Assembly (NCBI RefSeq): GCF_000300995.1
Contig: NZ_AMRJ01000005.1
Location: 1-64,000, forward strand
Reading direction: 5' to 3'
DNA from: Alcanivorax hongdengensis A-11-3
GTDB taxonomy: Bacteria; Pseudomonadota; Gammaproteobacteria; Pseudomonadales; Alcanivoracaceae
Length of the DNA stretch: 64,000 nt
Both the position numbers and the translations under genes were made by a program. The notes beneath the pieces are model-generated. The model ran no database searches and was not told the origin of the DNA. It saw only the letters and a list, made by a program, of their open reading frames with translations. This document shows positions 10,851 through 20,763 of this stretch, in pieces. The stretch's first letter is position 1. Each line of letters begins with the position of its first letter.

Positions 10851-13702
10851 CCCCGTAGCAGGGCGTCCTGCACCTGCTTCTGGGTGACCGGCTTGGCCAG
10901 GTAATCATCCATGCCCGCATCGCGGGCCTTCTGCACATAGTCGCCGGTGGCATGGGCGGACAGGCCGATGATCCAGCAATGGCGGCCGGTTTCCGCTTCC
11001 AGTTCGCGTATCGCCCGGGTGGCGTCGTAGCCATCCAGTTGCGGCATCTCGCAGTCCATGAAGATCATGTCCCAGTAGCCCGGTGAACCGCGGAATTTCT
11101 CCAGGGCCTGCTGGCCGTTGTCCACCAGGGTGGCATGCACGCCCAGGGATTTGAGAATGCTGTCGACCACCAGCTGGTTGACCGCATTGTCCTCCGCCAC
11201 GATCACGTTCAGCCGTTGCAGGGCATCGCTGCCCGCCGGGCGCTCTGTCGGGGCCGGGCTTGGTTCCTGACTTTCGTGTTCCTGCAAATGGGTGTGCAGG
11301 CTGCGGCGCAGGGCGCGGGTGGACACCGGGGTTTCCACCAGCAACATGTTGTCGGGCAGTTCGTCGCTGAGGGGCTGCCCGGTGGGGTGCAGCAGGCCCA
11401 TGGCCGGATTGCCGAAACGCTCGCGCAGGGCATTGAGCGTGGCCGTGTCCGCCAGGTGGTGCTGTTCGCAGAGAATGATGTCCACGCGGCCGGGCGGGTG
11501 TTGCAGGGCGCTCTCCACGTTGCGGTATTCTAGCGTGTTGACCTGCCAGCGGCTGAGAATCTGCGACAGGCTCAGGCTCAGGGCCGGGCTTTCGGTGAGC
11601 AGCATGACGGTGTTGCCGGCCAGCAGCTGGCGCTGGCTGGGCGCTTCGGCTTTCACCGGCAGGGACACCCAGAAGGTGGCACCGCGGCCCAGGGAGCTGG
11701 ACACGCCGATGCTGCCACCGAGCAATTCCACCAGACGCTTGCTGATCACCAGCCCCAGGCCGGCGCCCTTGTGCTTGTTGCGGACGCTGACATCGGTGAA
11801 GGCCTGGAACAGGTTGTTCTGCTGGGTTTCATCCAGGCCGATGCCGGTATCCACCACTTCCAGTTGCAGCACCGCATAGCCCTGCGGATTGGGCGGCTGC
11901 TTGAGGCTGATATGCAGGGCAACCTGACCCTTATCGGTGAACTTGAAGGCGTTACTGAGCAGGTTGGTGAGAATCTGTTTGAAACGAATCGGGTCGGTGG
12001 TGATGCGCTCGGGCACCCGGCTGTCGATATAGGTGTAGAGCGGCAGGTTCTTGTCCGCCGATGGTACTGCGAACAGGCGCACGCAATCATCGATCACGCT
12101 TTCCATGTCCACGTTCTGATAATCGAGCTCCAGCTTGCCGGATTCGATCTTGGAGTAATCGAGGATATCGTTGATCACCGCCAGCAGGGACTGGGTGGAC
12201 TGGTAGATGGTGCCTACGTACTGCGCCTGTTGCGGATTCATTTCGGTGCGGCGCAGCAGGTCGGTCATGCCCATGATGCCGTTCATGGGCGTGCGGATTT
12301 CGTGGCTCATGGTGGCCAGGAATTCACTCTTGGCGTGGTTGCGCGCGCCGGCCTTGAAAGCTTCCATCTCGGCAATGGCACGGTCACGCACGGAATCCGC
12401 ATGGGCTTCCTTGAGGCGATTGATACGCCGTGCCAGAGCCAGTGACAGCAGCACCACTTCCAGGAACACACCGGTCTGTACCAGATTCTCGGTGAGGGCA
12501 TTGCGCGGCAGCACGCCGTACTTGTTCAGCGCCATGGTGGCGGCGCCGACGATGAAGCAGGCCCAGGCCAGGGTGAAGATGCGGGCGTCCTGATCGCCAT
12601 CACGAAAACGAATCAGCCCCACCGCAAAGATGCTGAAATCCATCACCAGAACGGCCATCACCGAAACCGGAATCAATGCTGCGCGGCTGACGAAGGGGGC
12701 AAGCAGCAACAGGATGGTGCCGGTGGCCACCAGGATTTTCAGCCAGCCGGCCAGTCTTGGCGCCTTTTCCGGCAGGTTGAGAAAATGCAGGGTGAACAGG
12801 GAGGGCAGTAACACGATCAGTGGCAGCAGATAATGCAGAATGTACTGGCTGATCAGGGCGCTTTCCGGCCACAGGTAACGCTGGGCGAAGCCATGCAGTA
12901 CAGCCATGAACAGGGTGACCACCGCCGACCAGCTGACATAGAGCAGGTAGACTTTTTCGCGGATGGAAAAGAACAGCGACAGGTTGTAGAGAATCATCAC
13001 CAGCATGCCGCCAAAGAAAATCCCCTGGGTCAGGGTGCGGTTCTGCATGCTGTTGGCGAAGGCGTCGTGGGTCATCAGCGTCAGCGGCAACTGAATGCTG
13101 CTGGCGGATACCACCTTGATGAAAACCTGGCTGTCCTGGCCGGCCGGAAGATGTAGCGGGAAGGAGGGTACCGGTGTGTTGTTGGGGCGCACGTCGAAGG
13201 GGCGATCCATACCGCCCTGGTAATGTTCGATCAGGTTGCCGCCGGCATCCAGTTGGTAGACATCCAGCTCACCGAGCATGGCATAATCGACCACCAGCTC
13301 CCAACGTTCCTGCATGGCATTGAGGTTGCGCACCGTGAAACGGAACCAGCATTCGTTGCTGGTAAAGCCGAAATTCGGCAGCTCGCCTTCGCTATATCGC
13401 CATTGCTGTTTTTGCTGGCCGAGCACGGACTGGATGTCCACGGGTTGATCCGCCGGCGAACAGAAATAATAAAGCCCCTGATAGGGATGCAGGGACTGCA
13501 CGGTGTCCTTGATGAGCACAGTGTCGTTGGCAGCGGCAAACACACTGCCGGGAACGAATGACAGCAAGCTGACAATAAAAACCAGCAAGCCGGCGCGGGC
13601 ATTCTTGAACAAGATCGTCACAGTCCTTGGCAGGTAGGGAAGGATACCTTTTTATCCGATGCTAGCAGTGCCGGGCGGGTGGCTCAATGGAAGGAGTGGA
13701 AG

Positions 13703-15115
13703 ATGACCGAGGGGGTGAAGGCGTTCCATGTGGGGCCTTTGGTGGGGGAGAGTTCCGACGGCCATGCACGGATTTTTGCCGCGCTGCCGGAAAACACCCT
13801 GAAAGTGGGTGAAAAAAAGCTCTGGGGCCGGGTGCGCTGGCGCCGCGATGGCGAGAGCCAGTGGCAGGGGCCGCTGCGGTTTCGGCTCAATGGTAATTTT
13901 GATGGTTCCGGGGTGGTGGTGCTGAATGGGCTTCAGGGCGCCAGCCGTTACCAGTTTCAGGCCGGCTGGGTCGATAGCGAAGAGCCGGCCCTGGCGCTGG
14001 ACTGGCAGAATATTCCGCTGGGCTATCTGCAGACCGATGATGATCAGGCTGCCGCCTCATCGTTTGTGTTCGGCTCCTGCTGTTACCGGTTTGTCGGCCT
14101 GGATGGTCATATCGAGGATGATCGTGGCGACAAGATTTTCAGCGAAATTCGCCAGCGCGCCAGCGAAAAGCCCATCGATTTCGTGCTGTTCGGGGGGGAT
14201 CAGGTGTATGCCGATTCCACCTATCGGCTGGGCGCGGCGTCCTCGCTGAAACAGTTTCACGCCCTCTATCGGGAGAGCTTTTCCCAGCCTCGCATGGCGC
14301 AGCTGCTGCGCGAATATAATCACTACATGATTCTCGACGACCATGAAATCGAGAATAACTGGCCGGCCCGGGCGGATGCGCACCTGTGGACCAGCAAGTA
14401 CCCGGCGGCCATCAAGGCCTACCAGATTTACCAGGCCTCCCATTCGCCGGCGGCGCCGCTCAATCAGGCCGGCACCTATCTGGATCGTGACCCGGACCGT
14501 TTCTGGTATACCTTCCGCCGCGGGCCGGCGGATTTCTTCGTGCTGGATGCGCGCACCGAGCGGGTACTGAGCCGCTGGCCCTGGCAGCGCCGCATGGTCA
14601 GTGATGACCAGGAAGCGGCCTTCGTGGAATGGCTCAACACCGATACCGACCGCATCAAGGTGCTGGTCTCCACGGTGGTGATGTTCCCTGAACAGCGTCA
14701 GCCGTTCCGTGGCAAGGACGCCTGGGAAGGCTTCCGTCACCAGCGCCAGCGTTTTCTCAGGGCCATGGCCAACAGTGAGGCGGACAAGCTGGTGGTGCTC
14801 AGTGGTGATGTGCATGCCTCGCTCTACGCCCAGCTGAAACTCAACAATGGCAAGCGTATCCATAGCTGGACCTGTTCCGGGCTGTTCTGGCCCACGGCAC
14901 TGATGGCGTTTCGCTGGTACCGGCCCATGCTCAAACTGCCGGGCCTGCTGCGCGGTGGCTGGGGGCAGCCGCTGGGCAGGGTCACCGTGCCCGGCGAGGT
15001 CTACAGTCGCGATGCCTTTTCCCGCGTGACCCTGGACGAGCAGGGCGCCCACTTCGAGCTGTTCGATCGCCGGGGTGAGCCGCTGCCGGACAGTAGCCAG
15101 CGCATCCAGTGGTAA
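13703..15115 (+). CDS. PhoD-like alkaline phosphatase family protein
   Basis: A 470-residue metallophosphatase of the PhoD superfamily. The ATG at 13703 is preferred over a GTG at 13679 because an AAGGAG site sits seven bases before it. An N-terminal beta-sandwich (about 1-110) is followed by the catalytic domain, with FGSCCYR near residue 117, FGGDQVYAD near residue 163, LDDHEIENNW near residue 213 and LSGDVHASLY near residue 370; these carry the metal ligands of the family (Cys, Asp, Asp, His, Asp, His). It has no Tat signal, unlike PhoD itself, so it is probably cytoplasmic and may act on phosphodiesters. Its natural substrate is unknown. Confidence 0.85.
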   Translation: MTEGVKAFHVGPLVGESSDGHARIFAALPENTLKVGEKKLWGRVRWRRDGESQWQGPLRFRLNGNFDGSGVVVLNGLQGASRYQFQAGWVDSEEPALALDWQNIPLGYLQTDDDQAAASSFVFGSCCYRFVGLDGHIEDDRGDKIFSEIRQRASEKPIDFVLFGGDQVYADSTYRLGAASSLKQFHALYRESFSQPRMAQLLREYNHYMILDDHEIENNWPARADAHLWTSKYPAAIKAYQIYQASHSPAAPLNQAGTYLDRDPDRFWYTFRRGPADFFVLDARTERVLSRWPWQRRMVSDDQEAAFVEWLNTDTDRIKVLVSTVVMFPEQRQPFRGKDAWEGFRHQRQRFLRAMANSEADKLVVLSGDVHASLYAQLKLNNGKRIHSWTCSGLFWPTALMAFRWYRPMLKLPGLLRGGWGQPLGRVTVPGEVYSRDAFSRVTLDEQGAHFELFDRRGEPLPDSSQRIQW

Positions 15116-15129
15116 TAACCTCGTGTTTT

Positions 15130-15147
15130 TGTCGGCAAAGGCTTACA
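15130..15147 (+). promoter_or_regulatory. GacA-type upstream activating sequence (candidate)
   Basis: TGTCGG, six bases, CTTACA. The GacA/UvrY consensus is TGTAAG-N6-CTTACA, so 10 of 12 specified bases match. A 9-base direct repeat TTGTCGGCA occurs at 15129-15137 and 15152-15160. It lies upstream of the candidate structured RNA at the distance usual for rsmY/rsmZ genes. Confidence 0.35.
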
Positions 15148-15177
15148 TGAGTTGTCGGCATTGGCAGACTTTGCAAA

Positions 15178-15283
15178 GGCCGCGTCGGGGGTAAAGTAGC
15201 CCCTGCAAGGACGCGAAAGAACACGGATGTTCCTCTTCGGCCTGGTACAGCCCGCCCGCTTGCCCAAGCGGGCGTTTCTTTTT
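15178..15283 (+). ncRNA. Candidate structured RNA (small RNA or leader)
   Basis: A run of hairpins with no open frame, ending in an intrinsic terminator. CGCGTC (15181-15186) pairs with GACGCG (15210-15215) around a GGGG/CCCC inner stem. GAACA-CGGA-TGTTC (15218-15231) presents GGA in its loop, the form bound by CsrA/RsmA; a second GGA occurs at 15209-15211. The terminator follows. A GacA-like site lies about 50 bases upstream. It could be a CsrA-titrating small RNA, or an attenuating leader for the DUF2288 gene 60 bases downstream. The 5' end is a guess. Confidence 0.45.
15254..15283 (+). terminator. Intrinsic terminator
   Basis: Perfect 8-base-pair stem GCCCGCTT (15254-15261) and AAGCGGGC (15266-15273), loop GCCC, followed by GTTTCTTTTT. 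It is too far from the PhoD-like gene (138 bases) to look like its simple terminator, which supports an independent transcript ending here. Confidence 0.85.
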
Positions 15284-15342
15284 GCCTTTTGCTTCCCCCT
15301 GTCTGAATCCGGATAATGGCGCGCCCAGCAACGGAGCCCGCC

Positions 15343-15642
15343 ATGACTGACGATCTGGATATTCTCAAAGCCAAGCTCAACCAGGAAACCGCCAAGGCCG
15401 ACTGGCGCGAACTGCAGCCGTTCTTTGCCCGTGGCCAGACGGTGGCGGTGGACCCGTCCCTGGATCTGATCGAGGTGGCGGTGAGCTTTTCCCGGGACGA
15501 TGCCAGCCAGATTGGTCAGTGGAAGGACGCCGGCCTGGTCGACAAGGTATCTGATGCCCAGGCCGCGCAATGGTTCGACAACACCCAGGCTCTGTGGACC
15601 CTGGTGGTGATGCCCTGGGTGCTGGTGCAGCCCTGCCCGTAG
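15343..15642 (+). CDS. DUF2288 family protein
   Basis: A 99-residue cytoplasmic protein of the DUF2288 family, recognised by its start (MTDDLDILKAKLNQETAK) and the WRELQPFFARG and IEVAVSFSRDD segments. The ATG at 15343 has GGAG eight bases upstream. No signal peptide or membrane segment is seen. The function of the family is not known; it occurs widely in gamma- and betaproteobacteria. The gene stands alone, 70 bases past an intrinsic terminator, which leaves open that it is attenuated by the structured RNA region upstream. Confidence 0.8.
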   Translation: MTDDLDILKAKLNQETAKADWRELQPFFARGQTVAVDPSLDLIEVAVSFSRDDASQIGQWKDAGLVDKVSDAQAAQWFDNTQALWTLVVMPWVLVQPCP

Positions 15643-15856
15643 CCGGCTCTCGACGACCGATCACACCAAGCGGACCTCCCCCTGTCACATGACCGGCGCA
15701 GACTTTCCCGGACAACAGTGGCGTCTTCCACAGTACCCGGTATACAGTGTGTAAAGAGGCGTCTTCAGGGAGCCCGAGGGGCCTCGGCCCTGACGCAAGC
15801 GCGGGTTGCCGGCGGCCGCCTGCCGGGCTCCATGGCACAGGGATCCGGAGGTGTTC

Positions 15857-18800
15857 ATGCAAGAGGACAGTGCAAAACGTCAGGCATTGTTGCAGGCCCA
15901 GCTTGAAAGCCTGATTGCCGCCCACGTCGACGTGGAAGTTCAGCCCCAGTTTCGCAGTTTTCTCGGTTACTACTTTGAAATGGCCAGCCTGGCCGCACTG
16001 ACCGCCCGCAACCCCGACCAGTTATTCCACCTTGCCTGGCAGCACTGGCAGCTGGCCGCCAGCCGTCAGCCGGATGAGGCGCTGGTGGCCATTTTCCCGC
16101 CGGTGGGGCCGGGCCAGATGGCCAGCCTCTATACCGTGACCGATGACATGCCGTTTCTGATGGATTCGGTCTCCATGATGGTCCGTGATGCGGGCACGGC
16201 CATCGACTGGAGTATTCACCCGGTGATTCAGATGCGCCGGGACGACAACGGCAACATTCTTCAGGTACTGGGAGTGGGCGACGGGCTGACACCGGCGGAG
16301 TCCCTGATCCATGTGCAGTTCGAGCCACTGGCCGACGAGGAGGACTACGCCGCGCTGGAGCAGCAGCTGCGCCTGACGCTGGCGGATCTGCGCGTCGTGG
16401 TGGCGGATTTCCCGGCCATGAAGGAGCGGGTGCAGACCGTGCTGGACAACCTGGCGGTGCCGTTTCCCCAGCGTGACCCGGAGGAGCAGGAAGAAGCCTG
16501 CGCGTTTCTGCACTGGCTGCTCGATGAGCATTTCACCTTTCTGGGCTATGCCCGCTCCGTGGCCCATACCGAGAAGGACGGCATCAGCCTGGAGCTGCTC
16601 GATGACCAGGGGTTGGGGCTGGCCCGGGCGGGCAGCCGCTATGCCAATGCCGATGAATTCATCGCTCCCCATGACGAGATGGCCAAGTACATCGCCTCCG
16701 GCCGGCTGGCGGTGGTGACCAAGGCCAACATGCGCTCGCCCATCCATCATCCCAATTACATGGATGTGGTGTCCATCAAGCGGCTGGCGGCGGATGGCAG
16801 TGTGGAAGGCACGGATCGTTTCATCGGCCTGTTCTCGCTGGACGCCTACATCAACCGGCCCCGCGATATCCCGCTGATTCGCCGCAAGGTGGAAGAGGTG
16901 CTGACTCGCTCGCGGTTGCCGGAGCGCTCCCACTCCGGCAAACACCTGCGCGACATCATCTACCAGCTGCCCCGCGATGAGCTGTTCCAGGGCAGTGAGG
17001 ACGAACTGTTCCAGACCTGCATGGGCATCCGCGCCCTGCGTGACCGTCATCGCTTGCGCCTGTTCATGCGCCGTGACCGTTACGGGCGTTTCTACTCCTG
17101 CATGGTGTACCTGACCCGGGAGCGTTTTTCCCGGGAATTGCGTGACCGGGTCACCGAAGAGCTGTTGTCGATCTGCAACGGGTTGTCGGTGGAGCGTACG
17201 GTGGATTTCCTGCGCGAGGGGCTGGCGCGCATTCACTGTATCATCCGGATTCCCCGCGGCACCCGGCTGGCAATGAGCGACGAACAGGTGGAGCAGCGCC
17301 TGATCGCCGCCACCCATTCCTGGAGTGACCAGCTGCGTGAGCTGTTGCGCGAAGACGGTGATGAGGGCATGGAACTGGCCCGGCGTTTTGCCGAGGCTTT
17401 TCCGCCGGGTTACACCACCACCTGCGACCCCATGGACGCCGCTGCGGATCTGCATTACCTGACGCAGCTGTCAGCCCGGCAGCCGCTGCTGCCCAGACTC
17501 AGTGTGGAGAACGAGGGCGGCGCGGTATGTCCCACCCAGTTGCGCCTGTACAGCTGGCACAAACCGGTGGGGTTGTCCGATGTGTTGCCGGCCCTGGAAA
17601 ATTTCGGTCTGCGTGTCATCCGTCAGGAACCCACCCGTATTACGCCCCGCGATGGCGAGCCCCTTTGGATTCAGCAGTTCGATGTGCAGGTTCACGGCGA
17701 CTGCGCCCTGGGGCCGGCCCAGCAGAAAGCCTATTTCGAGGAAGCCTTTCTGCAATGCTGGCAGGGCCAGACGGAAAATGATGGCCTCAACCGGCTGGTG
17801 CTGCTGGCCGGGCTCGATGCCCGGCAGGTGGTGTGCCTGCGTCTGATCACCAAATACCTGACCCAGACCGGCCTGCCGTACTCCCAGCCTTACATGGAAC
17901 AGCTGCTGGCCGACCATGCCCGTTTCGCCACCCTGCTGGTGAAACTGTTCGAGGCCCGCTTTGATCCCCAGCGCAGCCCGGAACGCCGGGAAACCGAAGG
18001 GCTGGCCCAGGCCCAGGCGCTGGATGAAGCGCTGGACAAGGTCGCCTCGCTGGATGCGGACCGGGTGCTGCGTGCCTACCTGGGCGTGGTGCGCGCCGGC
18101 TTGCGTACCAACTACTATCAGTGCGACAGCCAGGGCCACAGCAAGGCCTACGTGAGCCTCAAACTGGACCCGCACAAGGTGCCGGACCTGCCGGAACCGC
18201 GCCCCATGTTCGAGACCTTTATCTACTCGCCGCAGATGGAAGGGATCCACCTGCGCGGCGGGCCGGTGGCCCGGGGCGGGCTGCGCTGGTCGGATCGCCG
18301 CGAGGATTTCCGCACCGAAGTGCTGGGGCTGGTCAAGGCACAAATGGTCAAGAACGCCATCATCGTGCCGGTGGGTGCCAAGGGCGGCTTCGTGGTCAAG
18401 GGCGGCGACCCCGGCGATCGCCAGGCCTGGCAGCAGCGCGGCGTGGCCTGCTACAAGACCTTTATCCGCGGGCTGCTGGACATTACCGATAACCGTGAAG
18501 GTGACCAGGTGATTGCCCCGGCCCAGGTGGTGCGTTACGACAAGGACGACCCTTATCTGGTGGTGGCGGCGGACAAGGGCACCGCCACCTTTTCCGATAT
18601 CGCCAATGGCCTGGCCGAGGAGTACGGCTTCTGGCTGGGTGATGCCTTCGCCTCCGGCGGCAGTGCCGGCTATGACCACAAGCAGATGGGCATCACCGCC
18701 CGTGGCGCCTGGGAGAGCGTCAAACGCCACTTCCGCGAAGAGGGCAAGGACACCCAGAGCACGCCCTTTACCGTGGTGGGCATCGGCGACATGGGCGGCG

Positions 18801-20659
18801 ATGTATTCGGCAACGGCATGTTGCTCTCTGACCAGATTCAGCTGGTGGCGGCCTTCAACCACCTGCACATCGTTATCGATCCGACCCCGGACCCGGCCCG
18901 TACCTTCGCTGAGCGCCAGCGCCTGTTCGAGACGCCGGGCACCAGCTGGGAGGACTTTGATCGCGACTGTCTTTCCGAGGGCGGTGGTATCTGGCCGCGC
19001 TCCGCCAAAAGCATCACCCTCAGTGAACCGGCCATGCAGGCGCTGGGGCTGACGCAGAGCACCTATACGCCGGCGGAGCTGATCACGGCCATTCTCAAGG
19101 CGCCGGTGGAGCTGCTCTGGAACGGCGGCATTGGCACCTATGTGAAGGCCAGCCACGAAAGCCATGCCCAGGTGGGTGACCGGGCCAACGATGCCATCCG
19201 CATCAATGGCCGTGACCTGCGCTGCAAGGTAGTGGGCGAGGGCGGCAACCTGGGGCTGACCCAGCTGGGCCGCATCGAATATGCCCTCAACGGCGGGCGT
19301 ATCAATACCGATGCCATCGACAATTCCGGCGGTGTGCACAGCTCCGACCGGGAAGTGAATATCAAGATTCCGCTCAATCAGATGGTGCGTGAGGCGGGCC
19401 TGACCCGGGAAACCCGTGACCCCATGCTGGTGCGCATGACCGAGGATGTGGCCCGCTCGGTGCTGCGGGACAACTACGTGCAGAGCCTGGCGCTGAGCCT
19501 GCTGGAAAACGACGCCATGGGGCGGCTGGACGAGCATGCCAACCAGATGCGGTTGCTGGAGCGCAACGGCTTCCTGTCGCGCACGGTGGAATTTCTGCCC
19601 GATGACGAGGCCCTCAACGAACGCCGCAACCGGGGCAAGGGGCTGACCCGCCCGGAGCTGGCGGTGCTGTTGTCCTACAGCAAGAACGCCCTGAGCGATG
19701 CGCTGCTGGCCAGCAAGGTGCCGGATGACGGTTTTTTTGACCGGGATGTACTGGCCTATTTCCCCACGGAAATGCAGCAGGAATATCGCGATGCGTTATT
19801 GAAGCATCGCCTGCGCCGGGAACTGATTGCCACGGTGCTGGCCAATGCGGTGGTCAATCGCATGGGCTTCTGTTTTGCCCACCGCTATGCCGATGAACAC
19901 GGGCTGGCCCTGCACGAGCCAGTGAAAGCCTACGCCATGGCCCATGCCATTTTTGACGGTGATGCCTTCTGGGCACCGCTGGACGCCCTGGACAACCACA
20001 TCGACAGCCGGGTGCAGTTGCGCCTGTATGGCCGGGTGATCGGGCTGATGAAACATATCACCAGCTGGCTGATCAATTACCGCTGGGCTCAACGGCCGGT
20101 GAAGGAGGCCGTGGGCCGTTACCGCGATGCCATTGCCGAACTGTCCAACTCGTTGCCACGGCTGCTGCCGGGCAGCTACCTGGAGGACTGGCAGGACGCG
20201 GTGGCCGGCATGGAAGAGGACGGTGTGCCCACCGAGGTGGCTCGCCAGCTGGCCAACACCATGGTGCTGGGCAGTGCGCCGGATATTATCGAGCTGGCCT
20301 CCAGTGCCCAGGTCAGTGTGGAAGAGGCCGCCCAGGCCTATTTCCTGGTGGGGGATTCGCTGCACATTCTCTGGCTGCTATCGAGCATCATCGGGCTCAC
20401 GGTGCAGAGCCGCTGGCAGGCGCTGGCGCGTTCCAGCCTGCGCGAGGACACCTACAAGCTGCATCGCCAGGTCACCGCCAAGGTGCTGGAACAGCCCGGT
20501 GACGGAGCCCAGGCGCGTTTTCAGCACTGGCAGGAGCAGGCGCCCACCCAGGTGCGTTTCGGCATTATGCGCCTGCAGGCCTTGCAGTCAGACAGCGTGC
20601 ACGACTTCATGTCGCTGGCGGTGGGGGTACGGGAGTTGCGCAAGCTGCGCAGCCTTTGA
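15857..20659 (+). CDS. gdhB: NAD-specific glutamate dehydrogenase, large type
   Basis: A 1600-residue enzyme of the 180-kDa NAD-dependent glutamate dehydrogenase class (L-GDH180), which deaminates glutamate to 2-oxoglutarate and ammonia in the cytoplasm. The start at 15857 has a perfect GGAGG site five bases upstream. N-terminal regulatory ACT-like segments (to about 700) precede the catalytic core, seen as RGGPVARGGLRWSDR near residue 810 and VPVGAKGGFVVKGG near residue 840, with the NAD-binding domain beginning around GIGDMGGDVFGNGM near residue 977. A long C-terminal regulatory domain follows. The length matches the Pseudomonas enzyme. It is monocistronic and is expected to be controlled allosterically, for example by arginine and citrate. 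Confidence 0.96.
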   Translation: MQEDSAKRQALLQAQLESLIAAHVDVEVQPQFRSFLGYYFEMASLAALTARNPDQLFHLAWQHWQLAASRQPDEALVAIFPPVGPGQMASLYTVTDDMPFLMDSVSMMVRDAGTAIDWSIHPVIQMRRDDNGNILQVLGVGDGLTPAESLIHVQFEPLADEEDYAALEQQLRLTLADLRVVVADFPAMKERVQTVLDNLAVPFPQRDPEEQEEACAFLHWLLDEHFTFLGYARSVAHTEKDGISLELLDDQGLGLARAGSRYANADEFIAPHDEMAKYIASGRLAVVTKANMRSPIHHPNYMDVVSIKRLAADGSVEGTDRFIGLFSLDAYINRPRDIPLIRRKVEEVLTRSRLPERSHSGKHLRDIIYQLPRDELFQGSEDELFQTCMGIRALRDRHRLRLFMRRDRYGRFYSCMVYLTRERFSRELRDRVTEELLSICNGLSVERTVDFLREGLARIHCIIRIPRGTRLAMSDEQVEQRLIAATHSWSDQLRELLREDGDEGMELARRFAEAFPPGYTTTCDPMDAAADLHYLTQLSARQPLLPRLSVENEGGAVCPTQLRLYSWHKPVGLSDVLPALENFGLRVIRQEPTRITPRDGEPLWIQQFDVQVHGDCALGPAQQKAYFEEAFLQCWQGQTENDGLNRLVLLAGLDARQVVCLRLITKYLTQTGLPYSQPYMEQLLADHARFATLLVKLFEARFDPQRSPERRETEGLAQAQALDEALDKVASLDADRVLRAYLGVVRAGLRTNYYQCDSQGHSKAYVSLKLDPHKVPDLPEPRPMFETFIYSPQMEGIHLRGGPVARGGLRWSDRREDFRTEVLGLVKAQMVKNAIIVPVGAKGGFVVKGGDPGDRQAWQQRGVACYKTFIRGLLDITDNREGDQVIAPAQVVRYDKDDPYLVVAADKGTATFSDIANGLAEEYGFWLGDAFASGGSAGYDHKQMGITARGAWESVKRHFREEGKDTQSTPFTVVGIGDMGGDVFGNGMLLSDQIQLVAAFNHLHIVIDPTPDPARTFAERQRLFETPGTSWEDFDRDCLSEGGGIWPRSAKSITLSEPAMQALGLTQSTYTPAELITAILKAPVELLWNGGIGTYVKASHESHAQVGDRANDAIRINGRDLRCKVVGEGGNLGLTQLGRIEYALNGGRINTDAIDNSGGVHSSDREVNIKIPLNQMVREAGLTRETRDPMLVRMTEDVARSVLRDNYVQSLALSLLENDAMGRLDEHANQMRLLERNGFLSRTVEFLPDDEALNERRNRGKGLTRPELAVLLSYSKNALSDALLASKVPDDGFFDRDVLAYFPTEMQQEYRDALLKHRLRRELIATVLANAVVNRMGFCFAHRYADEHGLALHEPVKAYAMAHAIFDGDAFWAPLDALDNHIDSRVQLRLYGRVIGLMKHITSWLINYRWAQRPVKEAVGRYRDAIAELSNSLPRLLPGSYLEDWQDAVAGMEEDGVPTEVARQLANTMVLGSAPDIIELASSAQVSVEEAAQAYFLVGDSLHILWLLSSIIGLTVQSRWQALARSSLREDTYKLHRQVTAKVLEQPGDGAQARFQHWQEQAPTQVRFGIMRLQALQSDSVHDFMSLAVGVRELRKLRSL

Positions 20660-20701
20660 TTCAACCGATATACCCGCATTGCTGATCGGTGTGGAAAGCG
20701 G

Positions 20702-20747
20702 TTGCATGACGCTTTGGGGCTACCCATAATGCTGTCCATATGGACAG
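20702..20747 (+). promoter_or_regulatory. Sigma-70 promoter with LexA-like palindrome
   Basis: A -35 TTGCAT (20702-20707), 17-base spacer and -10 CATAAT (20725-20730) are followed directly by the perfect 16-base palindrome CTGTCCATATGGACAG (20732-20747), which fits the gammaproteobacterial LexA pattern CTGT-N8-ACAG and overlaps the expected transcription start. It shares CTGNNCATATGNNCAG with the box upstream of umuDC in this window. Confidence 0.6.
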
Positions 20748-20763
20748 TGTTGTGGGGAGTGTT

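Noticed and set aside
15178-15260. A c-di-GMP-I riboswitch
   Set aside because: Only the GACGC-AAAG-like segment resembles the aptamer; the GCAAACC strand with its tetraloop hairpin and the second stem are not evident.
17471-19537. A 688-codon open frame on the minus strand inside gdhB
   Set aside because: It is antisense to a certain gene in GC-rich DNA; the predicted protein is rich in His, Gln and Gly and has no recognisable motif or ribosome-binding site.
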